Assembly (NCBI GenBank): GCA_023476565.1
Contig: JAMCVZ010000053.1
Span: 1 to 64,000 of the forward strand
DNA: 64,000 nt
Reading direction: 5' to 3'
Source of the DNA: Nitrospirota bacterium
Lineage (GTDB): Bacteria > Nitrospirota > Thermodesulfovibrionia > Thermodesulfovibrionales > Dissulfurispiraceae
Shown: positions 34,881 through 44,504 of the stretch, piece after piece
How positions within the stretch are numbered: position 1 is the stretch's first letter
Layout of the letters: every line of letters starts with the position of its first letter
Made by a program: the position numbers and the translations under genes
The notes under the pieces: generated by a model
Database searches by the model: none
Told to the model about the DNA's origin: nothing
What the model saw: only the letters and a program-made list of their open reading frames with translations

Positions 34881-35339
34881 TCATCCTTTGCTAAAATCCC
34901 TCTCCATATCTTTTACCTTTTCAAGCCTGCGCACATGCCGCTCAGCGCCGGAGAACCGGGCAGAAAGAAAACGCAGCACTATTTCTTTGGCAAGCTCAGG
35001 TCCTATAACCCTTTCGCCGAGACTGAGCACATTCATGTCATCATCCTCAACTCCCTGATGCGCGGAGTACGTATCATGGCATACGGCTGACCTGATACCC
35101 GGGAATTTATTCGCCGCAACCGAGGCGCCGACGCCGCTTCCGCATACCAGGATCCCCCTCTCCGCCTTTCCCTGGAGTATCGCCTCTGCGACAGCCTTTG
35201 AGAAATCGGGGTAATCATCGGATGCCTCCGGGCCGTATGCGCCGAAGTCGAGCACCTCAAAGCCTTTGGACTCTAAAAACGGCGCTACGATATTTTTAAG
35301 GGCAAAACCGCCGTGATCCGCTCCTATCGCTACTTTCAT
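34881..35339 (-). CDS. rpiB: Ribose-5-phosphate isomerase B
   Basis: Interconverts ribose-5-phosphate and ribulose-5-phosphate. The start KVAIGADHGGFALK, the active-site GILVCGSGVGASVAANK with its Cys, and NVLSLGERVIGPELA are diagnostic of the RpiB/LacAB family. ATG 35339 gives 153 aa; the upstream extension to 35399 covers a repeat. It is third in the pentose phosphate operon, 25 bp before zwf. Confidence 0.94.
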   Translation of the reverse strand: MKVAIGADHGGFALKNIVAPFLESKGFEVLDFGAYGPEASDDYPDFSKAVAEAILQGKAERGILVCGSGVGASVAANKFPGIRSAVCHDTYSAHQGVEDDDMNVLSLGERVIGPELAKEIVLRFLSARFSGAERHVRRLEKVKDMERDFSKG

Positions 35340-35356
35340 GAGATGGACCTTTCGCT

Positions 35357-35437
35357 TTACAGTGTCAGTTGAAGGAGTTTTTCCAATATTATTTACCAAT
35401 CACTGACACTGATCACTGACACCGGCACTCATCACTG
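35357..35437. repeat. Word-type inverted repeat (GTGTCAGT words)
   Basis: Left arm CAGTGTCAGTTG and right arm CAATCACTGACACTGATCAC continue into tandem variants of CACTGACA up to 35437, around an AT-rich spacer. It lies in the gap between tal and rpiB and resembles the element at 12296-12366. Confidence 0.6.
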
Positions 35438-35440
35438 TTT

Positions 35441-36325
35441 TTACGTGCGCGCCCCCGCAGGTTGCCCTATGAGAGAATTCCAATCTTTTGAGAAATTTTC
35501 CATTCCTTTTACAGTCAGGTCGTGGCTGATATCATAGTCCTGCCATTTTTTCGAAAGGTCGCTATCTTTGCAGGGAATAGTTCGCAAGCCTTTTGAATCA
35601 TACCTGTAGTCATCGCCGGGCATCGGGAGGCCCTTCTCGCCCCATTCCTTCAATATCTCAAACGGAACGGTAATAATATCCGAACCGAGCTTTATCGCAT
35701 ACAGCAGATGATCCATATTCCTTACGCTTGCGGTCAGGACTTCCACATGGCCGTCGCCTTTCCGGTACATCCCGACGATATTCGATATCAAGTCCATGCC
35801 GTTTTCCCCCCTGTCGTCAAGCCTCCCGATGAAGGGTGAGACAAACACGTCGCCTCTCTTTGCGCCACGCGTTGCGGCGTAAACCGCGGCAGCCTGTTCC
35901 TGGGTGAAACAGAGGGTCAGATTCACACGCAGGCCGCTTTTAACCGCCTGCTCCGCAGCGATTAATCCCTCTTGGGATGCAGGGAACTTGATCTGGGCAT
36001 TGGGAATCCATGAAAACATTTCCCTGCCCTGCCGCAGCATCTCATCAGCCTTCGTAGAAAGGTCGGCATATACCTCGATCGATACAGACCCCCGGGGGAT
36101 CAGCGCCGATATTTTCTTGACAACATCCCTGTAATAATTATAGATATCCTCCGAGGTAAATCTACCGCCGCGCTCAAGATGCTCGCGAACCCCCGGGGTT
36201 TTTGCAATCAAGGTAGGATTTGTCGTCTGTCCGTCAAGGAAGCCCAGGAGCTTTATAATTTCTTTCGTTTCATCGGGATTGCCCCCATCCAGAAATATTC
36301 TCGTCTTAAGATTGTGCGGTCTCAT
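35441..36325 (-). CDS. tal: Transaldolase family protein
   Basis: Schiff-base aldolase moving a dihydroxyacetone unit between sugar phosphates. LDGQTTNPTLIAK near residue 30 and the IKFPAS strand holding the catalytic Lys are characteristic. VNLTLCFTQEQA and VSPFIGRLDDRG also fit. At 294 aa it is between the short fructose-6-phosphate-aldolase-like type (about 215) and TalB (317). The operon context with tkt and rpiB supports true transaldolase function. AAAGGAG precedes the ATG. Confidence 0.9.
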   Translation of the reverse strand: MRPHNLKTRIFLDGGNPDETKEIIKLLGFLDGQTTNPTLIAKTPGVREHLERGGRFTSEDIYNYYRDVVKKISALIPRGSVSIEVYADLSTKADEMLRQGREMFSWIPNAQIKFPASQEGLIAAEQAVKSGLRVNLTLCFTQEQAAAVYAATRGAKRGDVFVSPFIGRLDDRGENGMDLISNIVGMYRKGDGHVEVLTASVRNMDHLLYAIKLGSDIITVPFEILKEWGEKGLPMPGDDYRYDSKGLRTIPCKDSDLSKKWQDYDISHDLTVKGMENFSKDWNSLIGQPAGART

Positions 36326-36336
36326 AAAAACTCCTT

Positions 36337-38223
36337 TTATATAATCTCTTTCACCTTTTTTATGATCGCATCCTTGGAGATGCCCTCATAATCGAGGAGT
36401 TCCTCCGGCGTTCCGCTTTTCGGCATCTTCATCACCGACAGGGAGTGGACAGGTACATCGAACTCGGCCATCGCGGTCCTTACCGCCTCTCCCATGCCCC
36501 CCTCGAGGTGGTGGTCTTCAACGGTAATGATCGCCCTGGTAATGCCCCCGGCCTTTCTGAGAGTGGCCTTGTCGATCGGCTTGATACTGTAGAGGTCTAT
36601 CACCCGGATCAAAGTACCTTCCTTTTTCAGTTCCTCATAAGCCTTCAGCGCCTCGTGGAGCGTTATACCCGCCGCAGCAACCGTGATAATGTCATTATCC
36701 GTCTGTTTTATGACTTTGCTCCCGCCGATCGGGAACTCCTCGCCTGCATCATATATGATAGGGGTGTCCTTCCTGGTCGTACGTATATAGACGATCCCCT
36801 TATGCCCGGCAGCCTCCTGAACCAGCTTTTCGGCCGATACCGCATCCGACGGGTACAGCACCACACTGTTCAGGACCGTTCTGAACATGGCGAGATCCTC
36901 AAGCCCCATCTGAGAGGGCCCGTCCTCACCTATGGATACCCCGGCATGAGAGCCGGAGAATTTGATATTGGAATCCGAATACTGGCTCATCCTTATCTGG
37001 TCGAAGGCGCGGGTGAAAAAGGCGGCGAAGGTCGAAACAAAGGGAATCTTGCCCCGGCTGGACAGCCCCATCGCTGCATTCACCATATTCTGCTCCGCGA
37101 TATACATCTCAAAAAAACGCTCCGGATAGGCCTCTTTGAATATTTCCGAATAGGTCGAATTGCTCACTTCCGCATCCAGGACCACCATATCGGGGAATTG
37201 GGGGTATATCCGTTTCAATGCATTGCCGTAGGCTTTCCTCGTTGCAACAGGTTTGTCGACCGGATAAGATACCCCTTTTGCAGCCCTGGGAGACTGCTTC
37301 CCGGGTTTCAGATCTTCCGGCGCCGCTATCTCCCCCCGCACCGATTTATCGACCTCTCCCATATCCTTAAGCGCCTGCTCAAGCTGCTCTTTATCAAGCG
37401 CCTTGCCATGCCAGCCGTTTTTATCATCAGCAAAATAGACACCTTTACCCTTAATCGTCTTGGCGATGATCATTGCCGGCCTGCCCTCAGTCAAAAAGGC
37501 CCTTTCATAAGCCGCAAGGATCTCGTCATAGTTATGCCCGTCAATCACGATGGACTCCCAGCCGAAAGAGGCAATCCGCCTCTCATAGGCTTCAACATCA
37601 TACCCGTACATCGTCTCGCCCCTCTGCCCGAGGCGGTTAACATCAATAATGCCGGTAAGATTGTCCAGCTTGTAGTGCTCGGCAACCTGTATGGCCTCCC
37701 ACTGAGAGCCTTCCGACATCTCGCTGTCACCGAGGAGCACATAGGTCCTGTAAGGGAGCTTATCGATATATTTGGCGTTCAATGCCATTCCAAGCCCGAT
37801 GGGAAGCCCCTGTCCCAGCGACCCTGTTGCGACATCGGCATATTTGAAGGCAGGAACCGGATGTCCTTCCAGCGGGCTGCCGAATTTCCTCAATGTCATC
37901 AACTCCTGCTCGCTCACCTTTCCGGCTGCAGCCCATAAAGCATACAGGAGCGGCGATGCATGGCCTTTGGAAAAGATCAGGCGATCGTTATTCGGGAAAT
38001 CCGGATTATCGGCATTATATCGAAAGAGCCCGCTGAACATGAGGGCGGTCATCAGTTCGACAGCAGATAGCGAGGAGGTCGGATGTCCTGAACCGGCCTC
38101 TGTTGTAGAAACGAGAATATAATAGCGGATCAGCCTGGCAAGTTTCTCCAGTTTCTCTTTATCAACCGTGATCTCCTCCAATTGTGCGGATTTCGTCTTG
38201 TAATTAATTTCATTTACTTTCAT
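36337..38223 (-). CDS. tkt: Transketolase
   Basis: ThDP enzyme of the non-oxidative pentose phosphate pathway. The N-terminal AGSGHPTSSLSAVELMTAL, GSLGQGLPIGLGMAL and the ThDP motif LLGDSEMSEGSQWEA are intact. The pyrimidine domain shows FFEMYIAEQNMVNAAMGLS, and a C-terminal domain follows. ATG 38223 gives 628 aa and has GGGGGGA upstream; the frame extends to 38271 without support. It is first in the operon, behind a near-consensus promoter. Confidence 0.95.
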   Translation of the reverse strand: MKVNEINYKTKSAQLEEITVDKEKLEKLARLIRYYILVSTTEAGSGHPTSSLSAVELMTALMFSGLFRYNADNPDFPNNDRLIFSKGHASPLLYALWAAAGKVSEQELMTLRKFGSPLEGHPVPAFKYADVATGSLGQGLPIGLGMALNAKYIDKLPYRTYVLLGDSEMSEGSQWEAIQVAEHYKLDNLTGIIDVNRLGQRGETMYGYDVEAYERRIASFGWESIVIDGHNYDEILAAYERAFLTEGRPAMIIAKTIKGKGVYFADDKNGWHGKALDKEQLEQALKDMGEVDKSVRGEIAAPEDLKPGKQSPRAAKGVSYPVDKPVATRKAYGNALKRIYPQFPDMVVLDAEVSNSTYSEIFKEAYPERFFEMYIAEQNMVNAAMGLSSRGKIPFVSTFAAFFTRAFDQIRMSQYSDSNIKFSGSHAGVSIGEDGPSQMGLEDLAMFRTVLNSVVLYPSDAVSAEKLVQEAAGHKGIVYIRTTRKDTPIIYDAGEEFPIGGSKVIKQTDNDIITVAAAGITLHEALKAYEELKKEGTLIRVIDLYSIKPIDKATLRKAGGITRAIITVEDHHLEGGMGEAVRTAMAEFDVPVHSLSVMKMPKSGTPEELLDYEGISKDAIIKKVKEII

Positions 38224-38315
38224 TTCACATCCCCCCACGTACTCTCGGATTTTATAAATGGATTTGGTCATTGCCGGGATTTGTCCGGTTCGGGCTACAG
38301 TCGAGTTCTAATTTA

Positions 38316-38343
38316 ATTCTATCAATCTCAGGGGCATTGTCAA
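38316..38343 (-). promoter_or_regulatory. Sigma-70 promoter of tkt-tal-rpiB-zwf
   Basis: On the minus strand TTGACA, 16 bp, then TAGAAT. Transcription would start near 38309, leaving a leader of about 85 nt before the tkt ATG. Confidence 0.65.
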
Positions 38344-38633
38344 CTGCCTGCAATTTACGAACTGCGGTGAAGGTCTTGTGCAGTGGACTGCAAAGAACTT
38401 GCCTGCATGCCGTCTCCTGCAGCACCACTTCAGCGCCATGAATTGACAGCAGATGTCTTTGGTGATATCGTTTAGGCATGAAGGCGATCAGCACTGAGGA
38501 GAAGACCTTCTCTCTCATGCTCGCCCGGCCGGCGCCTCACCAATGGAGTTTTCTAAAATAACACGGGGGCTTCCGCCTTATATTACCGGTAGCGCGTCAA
38601 TAGATTATGATACCCAAAAAGTTCCAACGTGTT
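38344..38633. other. Gap between nuoN and the tkt promoter
   Basis: Apart from the tkt promoter and leader, the 410 bp between 38224 and 38633 hold no convincing gene. An 88-codon minus-strand frame crosses the promoter but has no family resemblance. No clear terminator for the nuo operon is visible. Confidence 0.5.
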
Positions 38634-40070
38634 TTATATAAGTCTCGCAACCGTCGTCTGGAGCATTCGTATGAAGGGTGAAGGATAAACCCCGAGCCAG
38701 ACCAGCAGCAAGGTAAGCACCGCCATTACAATCCCTCCCGCTAAGGACAGATGAGGCGCGGCAACTGCCTCTTCCGCGAGTGAGCGCGCATATAAAGCAG
38801 CAACAATCCTCAGATAATAAACCAGGCTGATGGCGCTGTTCACCGCCAGGACTAGGACGAGCAGCCATAATGCCGACCCCACGCCCGCGGTTACAATATA
38901 GAATTTCCCTATAAACCCTGCTGTAAGCGGAATGCCGGCCAAAGAGAGCAGCATCGCGGTAAATATCCCTGACAGCCAGGGCCTGCGCCCGGCCAGGCCC
39001 CTGAATTCATCTAAGGTATCGGCATCCTTCACCTTGCCGGACATAAGGGTGATGACGCCGAATGCGCCGAGGATAGCGACAAAATAGGCGATCAGGTAAT
39101 AGCTGACTGCGGCAACCGCGAGAGCGCCGCTTGCGAGGAAGGCGACAAGCATGTAACCCAGGTGCGCTATCGACGAATAGGCAAGGATGCGTTTGATATT
39201 GTCCTGGAACAGCGCGAGCAGGTTGCCGGTGAACATCGAGGCAATCGCGATTGCCGTGAAAACCGGAAATAACGGCCCGAAGGTCCGTATATCCACCAGG
39301 GTAAAGTAGCGCAGCAGGAGCGCAAGCATAGCGCCTTTGGAGACAGTGGCGATGAAAGCGGACACCGGGGCAGGGGCGCCTTCGTAAACATCGGGGGTCC
39401 ACATATGGAACGGCGCCACAGCGAGTTTGAATCCTGCGCCGACTGTTATCAAAATAAGTCCGGCCAGGAGCAGTGCGCTGCGCATATCCGCGGCAGTGCT
39501 CCTTTGAGCGATCAGGGAGAATTCCATTGTGCCGAGCTGGGCATAAACCAGCGCCATACCGAAAAGCAGGAATGATGCAGAGGAGGCGGCCAGGATGAGG
39601 TACTTGATACCTGCCTCATTGCCGAGCTCACTGACACGGAAATAGGCGATAAGCACATAGAGGGATATGCTGAGTATCTGCAACCCCAGAAAGAACGAGG
39701 CGAAATGGTTGCTGCTGACCAGCACCGCCGAACCCAGTGTAGCCAGGAGCAGGAGGATATAATACTCGTCCTGCCTGCCTTCGCGCCCTTCAATGTACCC
39801 GTAAGACAGGATCGTCACGACAAAGCTTGCCGCAAAAATCAATCCCATGTAGAAAAGGGCATAGCTGTCCATGATGATGAGCGGCGTCACCTTTCTCGGC
39901 ACGACAGATGCAACCGCGAAGAGCGATATGAAGGCGATTGCGAGACCGCCCAATGTCAGTTGCACGGTCAGCATATGCTTCCGGTAAAAGGCGACGGCCA
40001 GCATCACGACAACCGAAGCCGCTGCGATCACCAGTAAGGGCAATAAAGCCAATAAATCATCAGCGCCCAT
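38634..40070 (-). CDS. nuoN: NADH-quinone oxidoreductase subunit N
   Basis: Antiporter-like proton-pumping membrane subunit of complex I, 478 aa with about 14 membrane segments. The conserved region FKLAVAPFHMWTPDVYEGAP and LFQDNIKRILAYSSIAHLGY place it in the NuoN class. GGAGG lies six bases before the ATG. It is the last gene of the nuo operon and overlaps the end of nuoM by 11 bp. Confidence 0.96.
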   Translation of the reverse strand: MGADDLLALLPLLVIAAASVVVMLAVAFYRKHMLTVQLTLGGLAIAFISLFAVASVVPRKVTPLIIMDSYALFYMGLIFAASFVVTILSYGYIEGREGRQDEYYILLLLATLGSAVLVSSNHFASFFLGLQILSISLYVLIAYFRVSELGNEAGIKYLILAASSASFLLFGMALVYAQLGTMEFSLIAQRSTAADMRSALLLAGLILITVGAGFKLAVAPFHMWTPDVYEGAPAPVSAFIATVSKGAMLALLLRYFTLVDIRTFGPLFPVFTAIAIASMFTGNLLALFQDNIKRILAYSSIAHLGYMLVAFLASGALAVAAVSYYLIAYFVAILGAFGVITLMSGKVKDADTLDEFRGLAGRRPWLSGIFTAMLLSLAGIPLTAGFIGKFYIVTAGVGSALWLLVLVLAVNSAISLVYYLRIVAALYARSLAEEAVAAPHLSLAGGIVMAVLTLLLVWLGVYPSPFIRMLQTTVARLI

Positions 40071-41691
40071 TCACTGCCTCCATAGGGACACCGGGGACAG
40101 TCCCTATTCTACGACTCCGCTTCGCTTCGTCCGTAAATAGGGACAGTCCCCGGCGCGTGTCCCCGGCGCGAGATAAACGTGGTTTTGCAATTTCAATTAT
40201 GTCCACACTCCTTTGCAGATTCCCCAGCGCCTGACCGGCCTTGTTGAAAACCGGCTGAGGATAGAGCCCCAGCCATACGATAACGATGATCATCGCCGCC
40301 ATGATGATCATCTCCCGCCCCCTGAAATCAGGCATGCGCCAGTTGAATGTATTCGGGCCGTGAAAAACACGCTGGATAATCCATAATGCATAGACCGTCG
40401 CCGCAATAAGGCCTACCGCCGCCACCGATGCAGCAGCGATATTCACCCTGAAAGAGCCCAGCAGAACGAGGAATTCTCCTATGAAGTTCCCCAGTCCCGG
40501 CAATCCGAGCGAGGCAAGGGCGAAGAAGAGCGCGACCCCGCCTATCCTCGGAGCCGTTGCCCACAGCCCCCCCATGCGGCCCATTTCACGGGTATGGATG
40601 CGTTCCTGGAGCGCGCCCACCAGTATGAAAAGCGCTCCTGTGGCGACCCCGTGGCAGATTATCTGCATCACCGCACCCTGGAGCGCAGTCTCGTTCCAGG
40701 CAAATATGCCGAGGAGCACAAATCCCATATGGCTGATGCTTGTATACGCTACAAGCCGTTTGAGATCGGTCTGGGCAAAGGCAAGCACAGCTCCGTACAG
40801 TATCCCTATGACAGCCAGCACAAAAGCGATTGGAGCGAACTCAAAAGCCGCGCGGGGGAACAGCGGGATCGTAAAACGCAGCAGGCCGTAAGCCCCTGTT
40901 TTAAGCAGGAGCCCTGCAAGGATTACGCTGCCCGCGGTAGGCGCTTCGGTGTGGGCCTCGGGCAGCCATGTGTGCACCGGCACTACCGGCAGCTTGACGG
41001 CAAAGGCAATGAGGAAGCCCAGCATAAGCCAAAACTCGGTTGCCGGCTGCATGTACGTGCCGAGCAGTTGCAGGTAATCGAACGTATAGACGCCTGTGTT
41101 CCGCGCGTGAATAAAGTACAACCCCAGGATCGCTATCAGCAGCAGCAGGCCGCTGACCTGGGTGAATATGAAAAACTTTACGGCGGCATAGAAGCGGTTC
41201 TCATGTCCCCAGAGCGCAATGAGAAAATACATGGGGATCAGCATCAGCTCCCAGAAAAAGTAGAAGATGAAGAGATCCATGGCCAGGAATACTCCAATGA
41301 TGCCCGCCAGGACCCACATCAGGTTCAAATGAAAAAAACCCACCCTGTCCTGTATCTCGGTCCATGAAGATGCAACGGCGGTAATGCCGAGAAAAACGGT
41401 GAGCAGGACAAGCAGGAGGCTCAGCCCGTCCATCGCAAGGTGGAGGCTTATTCCCAGTTGAGGGACCCAGCTCCGGTCCAGCTCCGCCAGCCACATTGTA
41501 CTGCCCTGCACCAGGTTGCCGGCGGGGGGCAGGACTATTCCGGGCTTGAACCATAAGGCAAGCAGCAATGCAAAATCGAAAGTGAGGGCGATCAACGAAA
41601 TCCATCGCGGCAGCGCCGTATTCAGACGGTCGGAGTACCACGCGATAATGCCGCCCAGAAAGGGTATTATGATAAGCCAGATCAGTATCAT
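40060..41691 (-). CDS. nuoM: NADH-quinone oxidoreductase subunit M
   Basis: Antiporter-like proton-pumping subunit. The conserved Glu lies in WELMLIPMYFLIALWGHENR, and FAVKLPVVPVHTWLPEAHTE, AQTDLKRLVAYTSISHMGF and LPGLGNFIGEFL are typical. ATG 41691 overlaps the nuoL stop by four bases and gives 543 aa, about 30 longer than E. coli NuoM. The last 25 or so residues (SLFTDEAKRSRRIGTVPG and flanks) are encoded by a palindromic repeat inserted at the nuoM/nuoN junction. Confidence 0.95.
   Translation of the reverse strand: MILIWLIIIPFLGGIIAWYSDRLNTALPRWISLIALTFDFALLLALWFKPGIVLPPAGNLVQGSTMWLAELDRSWVPQLGISLHLAMDGLSLLLVLLTVFLGITAVASSWTEIQDRVGFFHLNLMWVLAGIIGVFLAMDLFIFYFFWELMLIPMYFLIALWGHENRFYAAVKFFIFTQVSGLLLLIAILGLYFIHARNTGVYTFDYLQLLGTYMQPATEFWLMLGFLIAFAVKLPVVPVHTWLPEAHTEAPTAGSVILAGLLLKTGAYGLLRFTIPLFPRAAFEFAPIAFVLAVIGILYGAVLAFAQTDLKRLVAYTSISHMGFVLLGIFAWNETALQGAVMQIICHGVATGALFILVGALQERIHTREMGRMGGLWATAPRIGGVALFFALASLGLPGLGNFIGEFLVLLGSFRVNIAAASVAAVGLIAATVYALWIIQRVFHGPNTFNWRMPDFRGREMIIMAAMIIVIVWLGLYPQPVFNKAGQALGNLQRSVDIIEIAKPRLSRAGDTRRGLSLFTDEAKRSRRIGTVPGVPMEAVNGR
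40093..40151 (+). repeat. GGGACAGTCCC-ended palindromic repeat, copy 6 (inside nuoM 3' end)
   Basis: Intermediate-length copy with centre CTACGACTCCGCTTCGCTTCGTCCGTAAAT. It is read through in the nuoM frame and supplies its C-terminal tail, ending just before the nuoN start. An extra GTGTCCCCGG stutter follows the right end. Confidence 0.92.
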
Positions 41692-43580
41692 AAGAACACC
41701 ATGGCCGACAGTGCCAGGATTGCGCCGATTACTATACCAACCGCATACCACCTTACTTTTCCTGTCTGGGTATGTACAAGGAGGCGGTTGACGCCCTTGC
41801 CGGCCCATATTGTCCCGAGATAGGGAAGGTCCAGAAAATCGTTTTTATCTATGCGTGCAAACCACAGGAAGGGCCTCACGATGATCCTGTCGTATATCCA
41901 GTCGAAGCCCCAGCCCGAAAACCAGAAGCGGTGCAAAGCCGAACCGGACGGAGTGCTTGCAAGGCGCCCGGTATAGCGGGGGCGATACAGGAAGAATAGA
42001 TACGCAATGAAAATGCCGATAGGCGGCGCCAGGGCAGCCTCAATCTCCAGGATGAACTCCCCTGTTGCCGGTAGGGGAAGATTGACTACGGGGGGCAGTG
42101 CGGTGTACATGAATTTCGTAAAGATATGGAGCCCGCCCAATGAAGCGGGCGTCTCTACAAAACCCCCTATGATGGATAAGACCGCCAGGATTATCAGAGG
42201 TATCTTGATCTGCATTCCGGGCTTGCGCTCCACGCGTGTCTTTTCCTCCCCGAAAAAGACAAGAAATACCATCCGGAAGGTATACAGCGCCGTCAACAGC
42301 GCTCCAGCCAATCCTGCGGCCCACAGGAGCGGGCTGCCTGCTTCCGAGGCCCATGCGCTATAGAGGATAAGGTCCTTGCTGTAATAGCCCGCGGTGACAA
42401 GCGGCAGCGCTGACAGAGAAGCAGCGCCGATAAGAAAGGTCCAGAAGGTCAGGGGCAGTTGCTTGCGAAGGCCTCCCATTTTGAACATATTGTGTTCGTT
42501 GTGAAGCCCGAGGATTACCACCCCGGCTCCGAGGAAGAGGAGCGCCTTAAAAAAGGCGTGGGTCATGAAATGAAAAATGGCTGCGGACCAGGCCCCTACC
42601 CCGAGCGCCAGGAACATATAGCCGATCTGGCTGATGGTCGAATAAGCCAGAACACGTTTTATATCACTTTGCGTCAGCGCGCTGAATCCGGCAATGAGCA
42701 ATGTCACAGCGCCTATAACGGCAACTGCGGCCTGCACAAGAGGGGCCAGCGAGAAAAGCACGTGCGTACGGGCGATGAGGTAAACTCCTGCCGTCACCAT
42801 GGTCGCTGCATGGATAAGAGCGCTCACGGGTGTCGGACCTGCCATTGCATCGGGCAGCCATGTCTGGAGGGGAAGTTGGGCGGACTTGCCGAGGGCGCCG
42901 CCGAGCAGCAGGGCCGCTGCTGCACCGGCCATAACGTTGCCGGAACCCCATTGCTGTAATGCACGCTGCATGAGCTCCTGGATCTGCAAGGTGCCGAGTA
43001 CGGTAAAAAGCAGGAAAAGGCCTATGCCCATTGCCGTATCGCCGATACGTGTTACAACAAATGCCTTGCGCGCAGCATAACCGTTATAAGTATCTTTATA
43101 CCAGAAGCCGATGAGCAGATAGCTGCAAAGCCCGACGCCCTCCCACCCGAGGTAGAGGAGCAGCAGGTTATCGGCAAGCACCAATGTCAGCATCGAGCCG
43201 ACAAAGAGATTCATGTATGCAAAAAAGCGGCTGTACCCCTCATCACCGGCCATGAATTCCGATGAATACAGGTGTATGAGAAAGCCGACTGCGGTTACGA
43301 CCGTGATCATCGCCAGCGACAGCGCGTCGAGGCGGAAGGCGATTTCCGGCCTGAACCCGCCGACGGACATCCATGTCCATAATACCTGCACATATGCATT
43401 ACCGGGCGGAGGCGAGCCGATAAACCGTATGCCCGTCAGAATGGTTATAACCATCGACAGTCCTGCCGAACCGGCGCCTATGACCGCTGTCCGGGTACGC
43501 GTAAGCCGCGAGCCTGTGAGCGCCAGGATAATAAATCCGGCAAAGGGCAATGCAGGAATCAGCCATAAAAGTTTAAACAT
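41688..43580 (-). CDS. nuoL: NADH-quinone oxidoreductase subunit L
   Basis: The largest antiporter-like subunit, with the lateral helix at its C-terminus; about 630 aa. GWEGVGLCSYLLIGFWY, GKSAQLPLQTWLPDAMAGPT, ALTQSDIKRVLAYSTISQIG and THAFFKALLFLGAG are diagnostic. ATG 43580 is preferred because GAGGGG lies six bases before it. The ATG at 43586 overlaps the nuoK stop and lacks spacing. Confidence 0.96.
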   Translation of the reverse strand: MFKLLWLIPALPFAGFIILALTGSRLTRTRTAVIGAGSAGLSMVITILTGIRFIGSPPPGNAYVQVLWTWMSVGGFRPEIAFRLDALSLAMITVVTAVGFLIHLYSSEFMAGDEGYSRFFAYMNLFVGSMLTLVLADNLLLLYLGWEGVGLCSYLLIGFWYKDTYNGYAARKAFVVTRIGDTAMGIGLFLLFTVLGTLQIQELMQRALQQWGSGNVMAGAAAALLLGGALGKSAQLPLQTWLPDAMAGPTPVSALIHAATMVTAGVYLIARTHVLFSLAPLVQAAVAVIGAVTLLIAGFSALTQSDIKRVLAYSTISQIGYMFLALGVGAWSAAIFHFMTHAFFKALLFLGAGVVILGLHNEHNMFKMGGLRKQLPLTFWTFLIGAASLSALPLVTAGYYSKDLILYSAWASEAGSPLLWAAGLAGALLTALYTFRMVFLVFFGEEKTRVERKPGMQIKIPLIILAVLSIIGGFVETPASLGGLHIFTKFMYTALPPVVNLPLPATGEFILEIEAALAPPIGIFIAYLFFLYRPRYTGRLASTPSGSALHRFWFSGWGFDWIYDRIIVRPFLWFARIDKNDFLDLPYLGTIWAGKGVNRLLVHTQTGKVRWYAVGIVIGAILALSAMVFL

Positions 43581-43582
43581 AA

Positions 43583-43891
43583 TCATCCCCTCATCCTGCT
43601 GGCGGCATCCGTGTCCAGTGTCCTGGTTTTGTTGTAGAACTGGAGAGCGAGGGCCAGGCCTACGGCGACCTCTGTTGCCGCCATCGCCAGGATAAAGAAA
43701 AACATTATCTGTCCATCGGGCTGGCCCCAGCGGTACCCGGCTGCGATAAAGGCCAATCCTGCGGAATTCAGCATGACCTCGATGGACAACAGGATAAAAA
43801 TGATATTCCTTCGCACGAGCACCCCGAGCAGCCCGAGTATGAAAAGTATGCCTGCCAGGATAAGCCCGTATTCAACAGGAACCGATGCCAT
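43583..43891 (-). CDS. nuoK: NADH-quinone oxidoreductase subunit K
   Basis: Small three-helix membrane subunit, 102 aa from ATG 43891, which has CAGGAGG upstream. RRNIIFILLSIEVMLNSAGL holds the first conserved membrane Glu, and FFILAMAATEVAVGLAL holds the second. The upstream extension to 43930 has no support. Confidence 0.96.
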   Translation of the reverse strand: MASVPVEYGLILAGILFILGLLGVLVRRNIIFILLSIEVMLNSAGLAFIAAGYRWGQPDGQIMFFFILAMAATEVAVGLALALQFYNKTRTLDTDAASRMRG

Positions 43892-43904
43892 GAAGACCTC
43901 CTGA

Positions 43905-44003
43905 AATAAGGGCGATAGGCAATAGGCCATGGGCTATAGGTAAATCAAGAAAACAGGATACTTTGCTGATTCCCATTGCCTATCGCCCCTCGCCTATTGC
44001 CTG
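43905..44003. repeat. Word-type inverted repeat (GGCTATAGG/GCCTATCGCC words)
   Basis: Left arm GGGCGATAGGCAATAGGCCA and GGGCTATAGG, right arm CCCATTGCCTATCGCCCCTC and GCCTATTGCC, around about 35 bp. It lies at the nuoJ/nuoK junction and encodes the last residues of NuoJ. Related copies are at 50765 and 54778. Confidence 0.75.
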
Positions 44004-44495
44004 CTGTTTATCCCTTCGCCCCAGGTGAAAGGCGCCTACAAGGCCGGCAAGAAGCAGCATGGACGCCAGCTCCACACCGATCAGATAGGGGCCGAAAAGG
44101 GCGATTCCCACCTGCCTGGGCCCGACCATTGCAATACCCGGCATCCGTAGAGCACTGCGCGCAAGCGCGTATACCAGTTCTGCCATTAAAATGATGACCA
44201 GGACTACCGGGCCTATCCACATGCCGGGGCTCAGCATCCATTTCTCCTGCTCTGCCGATCCGGGACCGAGATTGAGCATCATGATTACGAATACAAAGAG
44301 CACCATAATCGCCCCTGCGTAGATAATCACTTCGAGCGCGGCAACAAAGGGGGCGCCGAGCGAATAAAAAACCAGGGCTATCGCCAGCAGTGAAATAATC
44401 AGGTACAGGAGCGCATGTACCGCATTCAGCTTGGTTATCACCATTACCGTAGATAGAATCGCCACCGCAGCGGATACATAAAACAAATCGTTCAT
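43980..44495 (-). CDS. nuoJ: NADH-quinone oxidoreductase subunit J
   Basis: Five-helix membrane subunit. ALEVIIYAGAIMVLFVFVIMM, the pi-bulge helix region, and the N-terminal AVHALLYLIISLLAIALVFY identify it. ATG 44495 has GAGGTGG seven bases upstream and gives 171 aa. The last residues (RRDKQQAIGEGR) come from the word-type repeat that separates it from nuoK. Confidence 0.94.
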   Translation of the reverse strand: MNDLFYVSAAVAILSTVMVITKLNAVHALLYLIISLLAIALVFYSLGAPFVAALEVIIYAGAIMVLFVFVIMMLNLGPGSAEQEKWMLSPGMWIGPVVLVIILMAELVYALARSALRMPGIAMVGPRQVGIALFGPYLIGVELASMLLLAGLVGAFHLGRRDKQQAIGEGR

Positions 44496-44504
44496 AATAA
44501 CCAC

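Noticed and set aside
38252-38518. An 88-codon gene upstream of tkt
   Set aside because: It overlaps the near-consensus tkt promoter and leader, shows no family resemblance and has no convincing ribosome binding site.
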